NCBI RefSeq assembly: GCF_001592005.1
Contig: NZ_BCVZ01000004.1
Location: forward strand, 230,143-294,142
Source: Bacillus sonorensis NBRC 101234 = KCTC 13918
GTDB lineage: Bacteria; Bacillota; Bacilli; Bacillales; Bacillaceae
Reading direction: 5' to 3'
Length of the DNA: 64,000 nucleotides
The position numbers were made by a program, and so were the translations under genes. This document shows, one piece after another, positions 1 through 9,307 of the stretch (within the stretch, counting starts at the first letter, position 1; every line of letters begins with the position of its first letter). Under the pieces are notes generated by a model. That model saw nothing but the letters and a program-made list of their open reading frames with translations, was not told the DNA's origin and did not search any database.

Positions 1-172
1 CCGCTCCGGCAAACTCGATAAACCGATCATAGATGCCGAAGCCGTCAAGAATTGCTCCTGCTACAACAAAAGTTGACATCACATGCGCAGGCGTCATTTT
101 CAAAACGTCGAGCAGCAGCTGGCCAACGACGCAAATCAAGCCGCCTGCGATAAACGCGATAACATAGTCCAT
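1..172 (-). CDS. spoVAEb: Stage V sporulation protein AEb, 5' part only
   Basis: Only the first 57 codons lie in the window; the gene continues off the left edge. The visible protein starts [18 protein letters not shown] and is hydrophobic, as expected for a small multi-pass inner forespore membrane protein. It closely resembles the neighbouring SpoVAC (the GGLICxxGQ motif and a GIYDRF segment occur in both), and SpoVAC and SpoVAEb are known paralogues. SpoVA proteins move Ca-dipicolinate into the forespore and release it at germination. The ATG shares its A with the TGA stop of spoVAD, so the two are probably translationally coupled in one sigma-G operon. Confidence 0.93.
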   Translation of the reverse strand, partial: MDYVIAFIAGGLICVVGQLLLDVLKMTPAHVMSTFVVAGAILDGFGIYDRFIEFAGA

Positions 173-1191
173 CACGCGTTCCCCCCTTCAGCCCGTTCGA
201 ATACGACGCCGTGTGCGATACACGGAATCGACTCCTTTTGCTGAATAATCGTCGGGCTCAGGAGGGCGCCCGTTGCGACGACAAGCACCCTGTTTAACCT
301 GCCCGCTTCAATCTCTTTAAAAATATGGGCGAAAGTGACGACCGCTGAACAAGCACATCCGCTTCCTCCTGCAAACACTTGCTGGTCTGGCGTATAGATG
401 ATCAGCCCGCAGTCATTATGCTTTGTCCCGATATTGATCCCTTCCTCTTGCAAAAGATCCTTTACAATCGGGCTGCCGACGCCTGAAAGATCACCGGTAA
501 GGATCAAATCATAGTCATCCGGCGTGCGCCCCAGGTCATCGAGATGCTGTTTGATCGTATCGGCGGCGGCCGGAGCCATCGCTGACCCCATATCCTGTGA
601 ATCGGTAATTCCCAGATCGATTACTTTTCCGACGGTTGCGCTTGTTATTTTAATCCCGCTTGGCTGCTGGCTCAGCACCACCGCTCCGCTCCCCGTTACG
701 GTCGAGGTTGCGGTGCCGGGCTTTTGCCCGCCGTATTCTGTCGGATAGCGAAATTGCCTTTCAGCCGTTGCATTGTGGCTGCTTGTTGCGGCAAGAGCCC
801 TTTGGGCAAAGCCGCCGTCAATCAGCGCTGAACCGATCGCGATCGATTCCATCGATGTAGAGCAGGCTCCAAACAAACAAAGAAACGGGAGCTTCAAATG
901 CCTTGCCACATAATTGGCGGTTACATTTTGATTAAGCAGATCTCCCGCCAGGAATATATCGATGTCTTCCTTTTTCAGATTCTGCTTGGATAATGCCGAT
1001 TCGATCGCATCCTCCATCAGCTTGCGCTCCGCCATTTCCCAATTTTTTTGATTGCAATGCATATCATCGTATGTTTTATCAAATAAATGCCCCAAAGGCC
1101 CTTCTTTCTCCTTTGGACCGACCGCTGTGCCGCTTGAATTGACAAACAGCGGGTTTTGGAATACCCATGTTTGCTTTCCCTTTGTTTTCAT
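172..1191 (-). CDS. spoVAD: Stage V sporulation protein AD, DPA-binding
   Basis: 339 residues, the usual family length. SpoVAD is a peripheral member of the SpoVA dipicolinic acid channel complex with a thiolase-like fold; the family is known to bind DPA directly. The translation shows the thiolase-like glycine-rich segments, including [18 protein letters not shown] near residue 115 and GSGAVVLS near 170, without acting as a thiolase. The ATG follows a strong TAGGAGG site at 7-8 bases. It sits 12 bases after spoVAC and overlaps spoVAEb by one base. Order and strand match the B. subtilis spoVA operon. Confidence 0.96.
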   Translation of the reverse strand: MKTKGKQTWVFQNPLFVNSSGTAVGPKEKEGPLGHLFDKTYDDMHCNQKNWEMAERKLMEDAIESALSKQNLKKEDIDIFLAGDLLNQNVTANYVARHLKLPFLCLFGACSTSMESIAIGSALIDGGFAQRALAATSSHNATAERQFRYPTEYGGQKPGTATSTVTGSGAVVLSQQPSGIKITSATVGKVIDLGITDSQDMGSAMAPAAADTIKQHLDDLGRTPDDYDLILTGDLSGVGSPIVKDLLQEEGINIGTKHNDCGLIIYTPDQQVFAGGSGCACSAVVTFAHIFKEIEAGRLNRVLVVATGALLSPTIIQQKESIPCIAHGVVFERAEGGNA

Positions 1192-1203
1192 TATTTCTTC
1201 CTC

Positions 1204-1653
1204 CTAAAACAGCTTGTCAAAAGCATAGCGGATGATGCCGACAATGTATGCGGCGACAACGCCGAACACGATGACATTGCCGGCCAGTTTAAACATGTTA
1301 GTCCCGACGCCGAGCACATATCCTTCGCTTTTATGTTCAAGAGCTGCGCTCGCCATGCTGTTGGCAAACCCCGTAACCGGAACGGCCGAGCCGGCGCCTG
1401 CGAACTGTCCGATCCTGTCGTAAACCCCGAGCCCTGTTAATAGAGCGGATATTAAAATCAGGGTGGCGACCGTCGGGTTTCCCGCTGTTTTTTCATCAAA
1501 ATCAAAAACGGTCATATAAAAATTTTGAAACGCCTGTCCGATCATGCAGATCAGACCCCCTACGACAAAAGCCTTTAAGCAATTCATAACATAAGGCGGG
1601 CTGGGCTGATAAGTTTTTACTTTCGATTGATAATTATCTTTTAAGCTTGACAT
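1204..1653 (-). CDS. spoVAC: Stage V sporulation protein AC
   Basis: 149 residues, starting MSSLKDNYQSKVKTYQP. The open frame extends 25 codons upstream, but this ATG was chosen because AAAAGGAGG lies about 7 bases before it and because it gives the B. subtilis length and N-terminus. The protein is hydrophobic with several membrane segments and carries the NMFKLAGNVIVFG segment typical of SpoVAC. The family is thought to form the membrane channel for Ca-DPA and has been described as mechanosensitive. It lies between spoVAB (14 bases upstream) and spoVAD in the same operon. Confidence 0.95.
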   Translation of the reverse strand: MSSLKDNYQSKVKTYQPSPPYVMNCLKAFVVGGLICMIGQAFQNFYMTVFDFDEKTAGNPTVATLILISALLTGLGVYDRIGQFAGAGSAVPVTGFANSMASAALEHKSEGYVLGVGTNMFKLAGNVIVFGVVAAYIVGIIRYAFDKLF

Positions 1654-1666
1654 GATAATCCTCCTT

Positions 1667-2092
1667 TTATGACAAATGAACAAAGATAAGCCATTGAAAT
1701 AAGGAGCCCAAAATTTTTCCGAATACAATGGCCATCAACAGAATTATAATCCTGTCGCCCATGCCGATTCTCTTGAACAGAATCGGCAGTACGTTAAGCA
1801 CTTCCGTAAGAGCAGCCGCAAGCATTCCGATAAAAATGCCGGCAAGCAGCCCAATAGGAATCAAAAGCCACTTCGATAAAAAAAACCGGTTCATATTCAA
1901 TGATTCCCATCCTCCGAAAACGGCCCCGAAGATGACGGCCCATTCATATGCCTGTATATATGCTCTTGTTTTTGTCAGCTGGGTCAGCCTCGGGATAATG
2001 CCGAGCACCGTAAGGAAAGCGACAAAACCGGAACCCACCGCTACCCCTCCCGCAAGACCGAGAAAGATGAGAAAAAGCGTGTTAATGATCAT
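1667..2092 (-). CDS. spoVAB: Stage V sporulation protein AB
   Basis: 141 residues of almost entirely hydrophobic sequence with about four or five membrane segments, as in SpoVAB of B. subtilis. It is part of the SpoVA complex needed for dipicolinate uptake into the developing spore; its exact biochemical role is unknown. The ATG lies inside the 3' end of spoVAA (11-base overlap), which points to coupled translation. Placement between spoVAA and spoVAC is the strongest evidence because the sequence itself has few distinctive residues. Confidence 0.93.
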   Translation of the reverse strand: MIINTLFLIFLGLAGGVAVGSGFVAFLTVLGIIPRLTQLTKTRAYIQAYEWAVIFGAVFGGWESLNMNRFFLSKWLLIPIGLLAGIFIGMLAAALTEVLNVLPILFKRIGMGDRIIILLMAIVFGKILGSLFQWLIFVHLS

Positions 2093-2702
2093 GGATATCC
2101 TTTGTCGTTTCTTTATTTTCGTTCATGGCCACATATTGGTCCAAATCGAGCTGATATTTGAATATCTCGACTTCAAGCGGGCTGGGTTCTTCATTAAATC
2201 GTTTTTTAAATAGGTGGTTGAAAAACAAAATCATGCCGAGACCCAAGCCTATACTGTACGGTACCTGCAAAAGATAGGGGTATCGGTTTTCTTTTCCCGT
2301 TATCATTTCATAAAGCAGGATGTGGACTTCCCTCATGCTGACATCTTCATGAAAGTTCATCACGGCAAGACCCGCACCGACGAACAAAAGCAGCCAGACA
2401 GCGATAAATAAAACAGGAGATAATCCCCGTTTAGGATATTTGACCTCCACGATGGTTTCAGCACCGCCGACGGTTTGGACATCAAGGTCTGGAAACGATT
2501 TATGTATGGCCTCGATAACCTTCATGACATCCAATACCACCATGTTTTGGTCTGCTTTGCTTACCTGGTAGATAGGCAGCCGTTCAAGCTTTTCTTTGTA
2601 CCGACGGTCGCCCGCCACCTGTGCGATATGCCCTAGTGTGATGAATTCATCGGGATCAGCCTCTAGACGGTGGCGGAGCCTGATAAAAACTTGACGTTCC
2701 AT
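2082..2702 (-). CDS. spoVAA: Stage V sporulation protein AA
   Basis: 206 residues from ATG 2702 ([20 protein letters not shown]), the same length as the B. subtilis protein. A GTG three codons upstream at 2711 is possible but abuts the AGGAAG ribosome site, so it was rejected. The N-terminal half is soluble and the C-terminal half has two membrane segments (around residues 100-115 and 148-165). It is the first gene of the spoVA operon, and a sigma-G-like promoter lies about 35 bases upstream. The function within the DPA channel complex is not well defined. Confidence 0.94.
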   Translation of the reverse strand: MERQVFIRLRHRLEADPDEFITLGHIAQVAGDRRYKEKLERLPIYQVSKADQNMVVLDVMKVIEAIHKSFPDLDVQTVGGAETIVEVKYPKRGLSPVLFIAVWLLLFVGAGLAVMNFHEDVSMREVHILLYEMITGKENRYPYLLQVPYSIGLGLGMILFFNHLFKKRFNEEPSPLEVEIFKYQLDLDQYVAMNENKETTKDIHDH

Positions 2703-2734
2703 CTGGGTCACTTCCTATATGATGGTTATAGTTG

Positions 2735-2764
2735 TAGTATGAGGTACATCTCATTTATCATTCA
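2735..2764 (-). promoter_or_regulatory. Sigma-G promoter of the spoVA operon
   Basis: On the minus strand TGAATG and CATACTA are separated by 17 bases, close to the sigma-G consensus (TGAATA, CATACTA). It lies just upstream of spoVAA. spoVA is known to be expressed in the forespore under sigma-G, so motif and context agree. Confidence 0.8.
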
Positions 2765-2800
2765 CTTCAGCCGTGAAAGTCCATAAATTACCACGCCGAA

Positions 2801-2829
2801 AAAGCCGGCACGTCATAGCGGCCGGCTTT
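2801..2829 (-). terminator. Weak terminator after sigF
   Basis: A 9-bp perfect stem (AAAGCCGGC / GCCGGCTTT) with an 11-base loop lies between sigF and spoVAA. On the minus strand it is followed by only about five T residues, so it probably reduces rather than blocks readthrough into spoVA. Confidence 0.55.
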
Positions 2830-2858
2830 CGTCCGGGACTGCCTTGTCAAACGGCAGT

Positions 2859-3626
2859 CTATGTTTCAGTATGGTCCATCTGGTTTTTGATTTGCTTTAA
2901 AATTTTCTTCTCAAGGCGGGATACCTGGACTTGGGATATCCCAAGGCGGTCGGCAACCTCTGATTGCGTCTGGTCTTTGTAATACCGTAAATAGACAATC
3001 AGTTTTTCCCTTTCATCCAAATCCTTAATCGCTTCTTTCAAAGCGATTTTATCAAACCATTTTTCTTCTGACTGATCGGCAATCTGGTCAAGAAGTGTAA
3101 TCGGATCCCCGTCGTTTTCATAAACCGTTTCATGAATCGACGAAGGCGAACGGACGGCTTCCTGCGCCATCACGACTTCTTCGGAGGAGATCCCGAGATG
3201 CTCGGCGATTTCCTGGACGGTTGGTATTCGGCCATTTTTCTTGGAGAGCTCGTCTTTCGCCCTCCTGATTTTGTTGCCGAGCTCTTTTAGCGAACGGCTT
3301 ACCTTTACCGTTCCGTCATCCCTGATAAACCGCTGAATTTCCCCGATGATCATCGGGACGGCATAGGTGGAAAACCGCACATCATAGGAAAGATCGAATT
3401 TGTCCACCGATTTCAGCAAGCCGATACAGCCGATTTGGAAGAGGTCATCCGGCTCGTAGCCTCTGTTCAAAAAACGCTGAACGACTGACCAAACAAGACG
3501 CATGTTTTTTTCTATGAGGAGGTCTCTTGCTCTTTGATCGCCGTTCTGGCTGTTTTTTATGAGTTCTTTGACCTCATGGTCTTTAAGCTGAGTGCTCTGG
3601 TTTTCTTTTTTAACCTCCACATCCAT
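2859..3626 (-). CDS. sigF: RNA polymerase sigma-F, forespore-specific
   Basis: 255 residues, full length for SigF. Sigma70 region 2 is visible (RLVWSVVQRFLNRGYEPDDLFQIGCIGLL, residues about 43-71), followed by region 3 and region 4 with a C-terminal helix-turn-helix (QSEVADRLGISQVQVSRLEK). Sigma-F starts compartment-specific transcription in the forespore and is held inactive by SpoIIAB until SpoIIAA is dephosphorylated. It is the last gene of the dacF-spoIIAA-spoIIAB-sigF operon and starts 12 bases after spoIIAB. The order and near identity to B. subtilis make this call secure. Confidence 0.98.
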   Translation of the reverse strand: MDVEVKKENQSTQLKDHEVKELIKNSQNGDQRARDLLIEKNMRLVWSVVQRFLNRGYEPDDLFQIGCIGLLKSVDKFDLSYDVRFSTYAVPMIIGEIQRFIRDDGTVKVSRSLKELGNKIRRAKDELSKKNGRIPTVQEIAEHLGISSEEVVMAQEAVRSPSSIHETVYENDGDPITLLDQIADQSEEKWFDKIALKEAIKDLDEREKLIVYLRYYKDQTQSEVADRLGISQVQVSRLEKKILKQIKNQMDHTET

Positions 3627-3638
3627 AACAAATCTCCC

Positions 3639-4079
3639 TTAATTGCAAAGCGCTTTGCTTTTTGATAAGTGCTTTGTTAAGTGTATTGTGGTTCCCATCT
3701 CAGGAGAGGAATCGATCGTGATATCGTCCATGAAATTCTCCATGATGGTAAAGCCCATTCCCGATCTTTCAAGTTCAGGCTTCGTCGTAAACAGCGGCTG
3801 GCGGGCTTCTTCCAAATCCGTGATCCCGACGCCTTCATCCCGGATCGTTAAATAGACGATATGGTCCTCAAGCGTGACGGAAATATACACGGTTCCATCT
3901 CCCGAATTTTCATACCCGTGGATGATCGCGTTTGTGACTGCTTCTGACACCACTGTTTTAATTTCGGTTAATTCATCCATTGTCGGGTCAAGCTGGGCGA
4001 TAAAGGCGGCGACCGTCACCCTTGCGAAAGATTCATTCTGGCTGAGCGCTGAAAATTGAATATTCATCTCATTTTTCAT
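3639..4079 (-). CDS. spoIIAB: Anti-sigma-F factor and SpoIIAA kinase
   Basis: 146 residues of the GHKL ATPase/kinase fold: N box around [12 protein letters not shown] (residues 46-57) and the G1 motif DEGVGI near 81-86. SpoIIAB binds sigma-F in its ATP form and phosphorylates SpoIIAA. The start codon overlaps the stop of spoIIAA by four bases (ATGA), which keeps the stoichiometry of partner proteins coupled. The length and the flanking genes are standard for this operon. Confidence 0.98.
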   Translation of the reverse strand: MKNEMNIQFSALSQNESFARVTVAAFIAQLDPTMDELTEIKTVVSEAVTNAIIHGYENSGDGTVYISVTLEDHIVYLTIRDEGVGITDLEEARQPLFTTKPELERSGMGFTIMENFMDDITIDSSPEMGTTIHLTKHLSKSKALCN

Positions 4080-4429
4080 GACGCCACCCCCAGTGTTTCA
4101 AGCGCCTGCTGTTCAGAGTGTTCAAGGCGGATAATTTTAAACAGCCCAGACATATCAAATAAACGTTTGACGGCCGGGGAAATCGCGCAGACAATCATTT
4201 CTCCGCCCAGCTGTTTAATTTCCTTGTATCTGCCTAAAACGACGCCGAGTCCCGAACTGTCCATAAACGAAAGTTCTTCAAGATTTAAGACAATATGGCG
4301 AACATCGTGCTGACGCAAATGATCACTGACTTGGCTTCTTAATGTTTCTGCTGTATGGTGATCAAGTTCACCCGTCAACCGAATACAAAGCACGGATTCT
4401 TTGACGTTTAAGTCGATTCCGAGGCTCAT
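4076..4429 (-). CDS. spoIIAA: Anti-anti-sigma-F factor, STAS domain
   Basis: 117 residues from ATG 4429 ([12 protein letters not shown]). An earlier in-frame ATG at 4435 lies one base from AAGGAGG and was rejected; the chosen start has the right spacing and the B. subtilis length. The STAS domain carries the regulatory site [11 protein letters not shown], with Ser58 as the residue phosphorylated by SpoIIAB. Dephosphorylated SpoIIAA frees sigma-F in the forespore. A sigma-H-like promoter lies upstream, between it and dacF. Confidence 0.98.
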   Translation of the reverse strand: MSLGIDLNVKESVLCIRLTGELDHHTAETLRSQVSDHLRQHDVRHIVLNLEELSFMDSSGLGVVLGRYKEIKQLGGEMIVCAISPAVKRLFDMSGLFKIIRLEHSEQQALETLGVAS

Positions 4430-4470
4430 CCTCATTCCTCCTTGATATAAATCGGATAATGAGTGTTTCG

Positions 4471-4491
4471 ATTCGCACTTTACAAATTCCT
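4471..4491 (-). promoter_or_regulatory. Sigma-H promoter of spoIIA
   Basis: On the minus strand AGGAATT and GAAT are separated by 10 bases, resembling the sigma-H consensus (AGGAWWT, GAAT) and placed about 40 bases before spoIIAA. The spoIIA operon is known to be switched on by sigma-H with Spo0A; no clear Spo0A box was read by eye. Confidence 0.75.
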
Positions 4492-4522
4492 TCACCATGA
4501 CAAAACTAGTGGCCGTTCGGCA

Positions 4523-5695
4523 TTATTCATTCCACTTTGTCCAGTTTGTCATCGTCCGCTTAAACATGGTCCAAAACCCAGCTTGATCCATGTCTTTTTC
4601 CGCTACAAGAGGGCTTTCATGCAAAACCTTGCCATCCTTTTTCAAAACGAGCGTGCCAAGCTCGGTGCCTTTTTTGACCGGAGCCTGGATATCTTTCTTT
4701 TGTATCATCTCCTTTTTGACGGCTTTGATATCTTCGCCTTTTTTCGTCAAAAGGGAAATCGGTTCTGATGTGACAAGTTTTATTTTTTGCTCGCGGCCTT
4801 TATTGACCTTCAATTCGGAAATGACTTCATTTCGCTTATACATCGGATGTGTTTCATATTGGCTAAACGCGTAATCAAGCATTTTGGTAACCTGCGCATT
4901 TCGTTCCTTCGGCGTGCTGGCGCCAAATACGACGGCGATCACACGCATGTTTCCTTTTTTCGCAGAGGCCGTCAAACAGTATTTTGCTTCATTTGTAAAC
5001 CCCGTTTTGACACCGTCGACTCCCGGATAGAATTTGATCAGCCGGTTTGTATTGACGAGCCAAAACTTTTTATCGGTGTTTTCTCTTAAATAATCCTCAT
5101 ACGTTCCCGTAAACTTTGTGATTTTATCATATTTTAAGAGCTCTTTCGCCATGACGGCCATATCGTAGGCCGTGCTGTAGTGGCCTTCTTTAGGAAGGCC
5201 TGTCGTATTTTGAAAAGACGTATTTTTGAGACCGAGCTCAGCAGCCTTTTCGTTCATTCTTTTCACAAATTCTTCCTCTGACCCGGCAATATGCTCCGCC
5301 ATCGCGACAGATGCATCGTTTCCAGAGCCGATCGCAATCCCTTTCAGCATCTCTTCCACTGTCATCTCTTCACCGGGCTCAAGAAAGATCTGCGAACCGC
5401 CCATTGATGCGGCAAATTCGCTTGTTCTCACTTTATCTGTCATTTTCATCTTGCCCTCATCAAGGGCTTCCATGATCAGCAGCATGGTCATCACCTTTGT
5501 CATGCTGGCCGGCGGAAGCTTCTCATGGCTGTTTTTGTCATATAAGATCTTTCCGGTGTCCCGTTCGATCAAAACGGCGGATTTCGCTTCATGAGCGAGC
5601 TCAGGGGTTTTCGATTGACTTTCTTTCGCAAACGCGGATGGCGTTGTCATCAGGATTATCGTAAAAATCAGCAATTTGGATAAATGACGTTTCAT
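4523..5695 (-). CDS. dacF: D-alanyl-D-alanine carboxypeptidase DacF
   Basis: 390 residues from ATG 5695, chosen over ATG 5710 because GGAGGT precedes it by 7 bases and the length then matches B. subtilis DacF (389). A signal peptide (about residues 1-23, ending SAFA) exports it. The penicillin-binding active-site motifs are present: SMTK (Ser64, Lys67), SGN (124-126) and KTG (230-232). DacF trims the peptide side chains of spore cortex peptidoglycan. It is the first gene of the spoIIA operon and has its own sigma-F-like promoter. The spoIIA genes can then be read through from dacF late in the forespore. Confidence 0.96.
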   Translation of the reverse strand: MKRHLSKLLIFTIILMTTPSAFAKESQSKTPELAHEAKSAVLIERDTGKILYDKNSHEKLPPASMTKVMTMLLIMEALDEGKMKMTDKVRTSEFAASMGGSQIFLEPGEEMTVEEMLKGIAIGSGNDASVAMAEHIAGSEEEFVKRMNEKAAELGLKNTSFQNTTGLPKEGHYSTAYDMAVMAKELLKYDKITKFTGTYEDYLRENTDKKFWLVNTNRLIKFYPGVDGVKTGFTNEAKYCLTASAKKGNMRVIAVVFGASTPKERNAQVTKMLDYAFSQYETHPMYKRNEVISELKVNKGREQKIKLVTSEPISLLTKKGEDIKAVKKEMIQKKDIQAPVKKGTELGTLVLKKDGKVLHESPLVAEKDMDQAGFWTMFKRTMTNWTKWNE

Positions 5696-5724
5696 CACCC
5701 AGACCTCCATTTCGTAATCCTTTC

Positions 5725-5753
5725 TATTTTTTCCAATTCAGGTGGATTTATAC
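5725..5753 (-). promoter_or_regulatory. Sigma-F promoter of dacF
   Basis: On the minus strand GTATA and GGAAAAAATA are 14 bases apart, fitting the sigma-F pattern (GYWTA, about 15 bases, GGNRANAMTW). dacF is a known forespore gene, so the site is in the right place. Confidence 0.72.
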
Positions 5754-5782
5754 GGATATGCTGGTAAAAATTTCTCAACAAA

Positions 5783-5825
5783 AAAAGCCACCCCATGTCC
5801 AAGCTTTGGACATGGGGTGGCTTTT
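5783..5825 (-). terminator. Terminator after punA
   Basis: A very strong hairpin with a stem of about 20 bp (AAAAGCCACCCCATGTCCAA and its complement) and a 3-base loop, flanked by A and T runs. It closes the drm-punA operon and separates it from dacF. Confidence 0.9.
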
Positions 5826-5844
5826 CAATGTGCCGAGCAGCACT

Positions 5845-6669
5845 TTATTGCTTATCGCCGATTTTGGCCACAACTGTTTTGATCAGCCGTAAAAAGTCGG
5901 CTTTTACTTTTTCGGTTACTTCCATGACTTCATCATGTGACAGCGGCTGATCCAAAATTCCGGCCGCCGCATTTGAAATGCAGGAAACACCGAGGACGCG
6001 AAGGCCGGAATGCCTTGCCACAATGACTTCTGGAACGGTTGACATTCCGACGGCATCAGACCCGATCGTCCGCAGAAAACGAACTTCGGCAGGCGTTTCA
6101 TATGATGGACCTGAAACTGCGGTATACACGCCCTCCTGAACCGAAATGTTCAATTCTTCGGCCGTTTGCTTCGCCAGCCGGCGGAGATCTTTGTCATAGG
6201 CTGCCGACATATCGGGAAATCTGACGCCAAGCGCCGCATCATTCGGACCGATCAGCGGGTTTGTGCCCAAATAGTTAATATGATCGGAAATGATCATCAA
6301 GTCGCCCGGACGGAATGATTCATTGACACCGCCAGCGGCGTTGGTCACGATGAGCGTGTCAACGCCGAGCTCCTTCATGACCCTTACCGGGAAAGTGACC
6401 TTATCGAGCGAATAGCCTTCATAAAAATGAAAGCGTCCTTGCATCGCAACGACTTGAATATTCCCAAGCGTTCCGATGACAAGCTGCCCTGCGTGGCCTT
6501 CCACTGTAGAAACCGGAAAATCCGGGATCTCTTCATATTTTATTTTCACGGCTTCTTCAATTTCATCGGCAAGCACACCGAGCCCTGATCCCAATATCAG
6601 GCCGATCGACGGTTTGTGTTTTGCTTTGCTTTTAATGTATCGAGCGGCGTTTGAAATCATCTGTTTCAC
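5845..6669 (-). CDS. punA: Purine nucleoside phosphorylase
   Basis: 274 residues starting at GTG 6669, which lies 9 bases after TAGGAGG. The open frame runs 68 codons further upstream but that part lies inside drm. The protein is the trimeric PNP type (also named PupG): a GLILGSGLG phosphate-binding motif near residue 23, a TVEGHAGQLV segment, and a GPSYETPAE motif. It splits inosine, guanosine and deoxy forms into base plus (deoxy)ribose-1-phosphate. drm, 13 bases upstream, handles the sugar phosphate, so the pair forms a nucleoside salvage operon as in B. subtilis. Confidence 0.95.
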   Translation of the reverse strand: MKQMISNAARYIKSKAKHKPSIGLILGSGLGVLADEIEEAVKIKYEEIPDFPVSTVEGHAGQLVIGTLGNIQVVAMQGRFHFYEGYSLDKVTFPVRVMKELGVDTLIVTNAAGGVNESFRPGDLMIISDHINYLGTNPLIGPNDAALGVRFPDMSAAYDKDLRRLAKQTAEELNISVQEGVYTAVSGPSYETPAEVRFLRTIGSDAVGMSTVPEVIVARHSGLRVLGVSCISNAAAGILDQPLSHDEVMEVTEKVKADFLRLIKTVVAKIGDKQ

Positions 6670-6682
6670 GTTCAGTTTCCTC

Positions 6683-7867
6683 CTATTTAAGCAGGGATAA
6701 AAAGCTTTTTCCGTACTTTGGCATATTCGTTTTAAAGTTGTCGGCGATCGTCGCTCCGATATCTGCGAATGTATCAGCGAGAGGGAGCTGTGCCGTTTTT
6801 TCGTGCTTTTTGCTGTATACGAGCAGCGGAACATATTCCCTCGTATGGTCCGTTCCATGGTGAATCGGATCATTTCCGTGATCAGCGGTAATGATCAAAA
6901 GATCATCTTCCCGCATTTTTTCGAATACTTCCGGCAGGCGCGCATCGAACTCTTCAAGCGCTTTTCCGTATCCTTCGGGATCGCGCCGATGCCCGAACAG
7001 CGCGTCAAAGTCCACAAGGTTGACAAAACTGATGCCTGTGAAATCCTGGTCAAGCGTTTGAACCAGCTTATCCATGCCGTCCATATTTGAAGTCGTTCTG
7101 AGCGATTCGGTGATTCCCTCGCCGTCATAAATATCGGAAATTTTGCCGATTGCAATGACATCGAAATTATCATCCTTCATTTCATTCATCACGGTTCTGT
7201 CAAACGGTTTCAGCGCATAGTCGTGGCGGTTCGGCGTCCGTTTAAACTCGCCCGGCTTTCCGACGAATGGCCGTGCGATGACGCGGCCGACCATATATTT
7301 TTCATCAAGCGTGAGCTCGCGCGCGATTTCGCAAATGTGATACAGCTCATCAAGCGGAACCACTTCTTCATGGGCGGCAATCTGCAACACTGAATCAGCA
7401 GATGTATAGACGATAAGCGCTCCCGTTTCGATATGTTCAGCGCCCAATTCATCTAAAATCGCCGTCCCTGAAGCCGGCTTGTTTCCGATTACTTTTCTGC
7501 CTGATCTTTTTTCAAGTTCATTGATCAATTCGTCAGGAAATCCATCTGGGAATACCCGGAATGGTTTGTCTATGTACAGCCCCATAATCTCCCAATGGCC
7601 GGTCATTGTATCCTTTCCATTTGAGGCTTCTTTCATCTTTCCGTAGTAGGCGAGCGGCTGTTCGGCCCGCGGCACTCCTTTGATCTCGCGGATATTGCCC
7701 AGTCCGAGCTTCGCCATGTTCGGCAGGTTGATTCCTCCCATATGCTCGGCAATGTGGCCCAAGGTATCCGCACCTTTGTCATTAAATGTTTCAGCGTCAG
7801 GCGCTTCGCCGATTCCGACGGAGTCCATGACGATTAAAAAAACGCGGTGATATTGATATGCAGGCAT
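6683..7867 (-). CDS. drm: Phosphopentomutase
   Basis: 394 residues, the expected length for bacterial phosphopentomutase (DeoB/Drm) of the alkaline phosphatase superfamily. Metal and active-site segments are visible: [11 protein letters not shown] near residue 14 and [12 protein letters not shown] near 325. It interconverts (deoxy)ribose-1-phosphate and -5-phosphate, linking nucleoside breakdown to central metabolism. The ATG follows AAAGGAGG by 8 bases. It is the first gene of drm-punA, and a promoter with an embedded palindrome lies about 75 bases upstream. Confidence 0.96.
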   Translation of the reverse strand: MPAYQYHRVFLIVMDSVGIGEAPDAETFNDKGADTLGHIAEHMGGINLPNMAKLGLGNIREIKGVPRAEQPLAYYGKMKEASNGKDTMTGHWEIMGLYIDKPFRVFPDGFPDELINELEKRSGRKVIGNKPASGTAILDELGAEHIETGALIVYTSADSVLQIAAHEEVVPLDELYHICEIARELTLDEKYMVGRVIARPFVGKPGEFKRTPNRHDYALKPFDRTVMNEMKDDNFDVIAIGKISDIYDGEGITESLRTTSNMDGMDKLVQTLDQDFTGISFVNLVDFDALFGHRRDPEGYGKALEEFDARLPEVFEKMREDDLLIITADHGNDPIHHGTDHTREYVPLLVYSKKHEKTAQLPLADTFADIGATIADNFKTNMPKYGKSFLSLLK

Positions 7868-7941
7868 TTGATGGCCTCCTTTTTCTTTCTAATGATCTTT
7901 AGGCTGTCACGCATAAAAAAGCAAAATACCGCTATTATCCA

Positions 7942-7971
7942 AGTATAAACCGTTTACACAACGGTTGACAA
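7942..7971 (-). promoter_or_regulatory. Promoter of drm-punA with embedded palindrome
   Basis: On the minus strand TTGTCA and TATACT are 18 bases apart. The spacer is filled by a perfect inverted repeat (AACCGTT at 7948-7954 and AACGGTT at 7960-7966). The segment TGTAAACGGTTTAT also partly resembles a CcpA cre site. A repressor operator is the likely explanation, but its owner cannot be named from sequence. Confidence 0.65.
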
Positions 7972-8035
7972 TATGAACGCAAATAGTGAGAAACTTCCCG
8001 CAATTCACTCATGGCGCGGCCGTTCGCCGGCAAAT

Positions 8036-8061
8036 GAAAAACCGCGCTTCGGCCTGCGCGG
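8036..8061 (-). terminator. Terminator after xerD
   Basis: A CCGCGC / GCGCGG stem at 8042-8061 lies directly against the xerD stop codon and is followed on the minus strand by TTTTT. Confidence 0.75.
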
Positions 8062-8952
8062 CTATGCACGGGGATGATACTGCTTATAAACGTCTTTCAG
8101 CCTTGTTTTCGTCACATGGGTATAGATTTGCGTTGTGGAGATATCGGCATGTCCGAGCATTTCCTGGACGGCCCGCAAATCCGCTCCGTTTTCAAGCAGA
8201 TGCGTGGCAAATGAATGCCTCAGCGTATGAGGCGTCAGTTCCTTTTTTATCCCCGCTTCCAAAGCGATCTTTTTTAAATTTTTCCAAAATCCCTGCCGGC
8301 TCATCTGTCTGCCGTGATGATTCAGAAACAGGGCGTCTTCGGTGTTTTTCTTAAGAAGCTTTCCTCTTGCCTTTGAAAGATATTCCCCGACCGCATGAGA
8401 TGCCGCTTCACCAAGCGGAACAATCCGCTCTTTTCTTCCTTTTCCGAAGCAGCGGATAAATCCCATCGACAAGTGAACATCGCTAAGCTTCAATTCGATC
8501 ATCTCGCTGACGCGGATCCCCGTCGCGTAAAGCAATTCAAGCATCGCCTTATCCCGATAGCCGAACGGGCTCGTAAGCTTCGGGGTGTCCAGAAGGGTTT
8601 CCACTTCCTGCAATGACAGCACCTTTGGAAGCGTGCGCTCTGTTTTTTGCGTTTCAATATGGACGGACGGGTCCTGCGCCGTCACCTTTTCTCTCAGCAA
8701 AAACTGGTGAAAGGCCCGGATTGAAGCGAGATGTCTGGCGATCGTCCGCCCGGATTTCCCGGCTTCCTTCAAATGCTTCAAAAACTGAATGATGTGCAGC
8801 CTTGTCACCTGATCGAGCGAGCTCAGGCCCTCTGTATCCTCCAAATAGGCTCTATAGCTGTTCAAATCCCGTTCATAGCTGACAACCGTATTGTGGGAAA
8901 GCCCCCGCTCAACCACGGCATAGTGGATAAAATCTTTAATATGAACTTTCAC
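8062..8952 (-). CDS. xerD: Site-specific tyrosine recombinase XerD
   Basis: 296 residues, the usual XerD length. The tyrosine recombinase catalytic set is complete: Arg147, Lys171, the HTLR motif at 242-245, His268 and the nucleophile Tyr277. The N-terminal SAM-like core-binding domain covers residues 1-90. XerD (RipX in B. subtilis) works with XerC at dif to resolve chromosome dimers. It lies between yqzK and drm exactly as in B. subtilis, so this is the housekeeping recombinase and not a mobile-element integrase. Confidence 0.97.
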   Translation of the reverse strand: MKVHIKDFIHYAVVERGLSHNTVVSYERDLNSYRAYLEDTEGLSSLDQVTRLHIIQFLKHLKEAGKSGRTIARHLASIRAFHQFLLREKVTAQDPSVHIETQKTERTLPKVLSLQEVETLLDTPKLTSPFGYRDKAMLELLYATGIRVSEMIELKLSDVHLSMGFIRCFGKGRKERIVPLGEAASHAVGEYLSKARGKLLKKNTEDALFLNHHGRQMSRQGFWKNLKKIALEAGIKKELTPHTLRHSFATHLLENGADLRAVQEMLGHADISTTQIYTHVTKTRLKDVYKQYHPRA

Positions 8953-8958
8953 GCTATC

Positions 8959-9186
8959 CTACTCCCCGTTTAAATAAAAAAAGATTAACCGGTTAAACCA
9001 GCCGTCCTGTTCGCCCCCGTCCATTGAGGAGACCTTGAGGGCGGCTCCATTCGGTTCATCGTACCGATGATAGTTTTCATACTCTGAATTTATCCATATC
9101 ATAGCATAATAAAACAAGACGGTAAAACCGGTAAACAGCACGAACACCTTGATCATATCAGCGGCCGTTTTCAGCATTTTCATCAC
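8959..9186 (-). CDS. yqzK: Small membrane protein YqzK
   Basis: 75 residues with one membrane segment (about residues 13-31, VFVLFTGFTVLFYYAMIW), then a soluble tail. The call rests on size, sequence character and position between fur and xerD. The function is unknown. The start could be GTG 9186 or ATG 9183; AAAGGA lies about 10 bases before the GTG. It ends six bases before xerD and is probably cotranscribed with it. Confidence 0.82.
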   Translation of the reverse strand: MMKMLKTAADMIKVFVLFTGFTVLFYYAMIWINSEYENYHRYDEPNGAALKVSSMDGGEQDGWFNRLIFFYLNGE

Positions 9187-9259
9187 GGTTTTCAGGTCCT
9201 TTCTTTTGATTCGATTACTAAAACGTATGCCAAATGAGACAAGTTTTATACGTGTGAAT

Positions 9260-9293
9260 CAAAAAAGAACCCGCTCCAAAAATGAAAGGGTTC
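9260..9293 (-). terminator. Terminator after fur
   Basis: A GAACCC / GGGTTC stem at 9267-9272 and 9288-9293 is followed on the minus strand by TTTTTT, 15 bases past the fur stop. Confidence 0.75.
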
Positions 9294-9307
9294 CAGCATA
9301 TCCGGTC

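Noticed and set aside
8062..8952. Tyrosine recombinase as sign of an integrative element
   Set aside because: Sequence and location identify the housekeeping XerD; no attachment site or phage genes are near.
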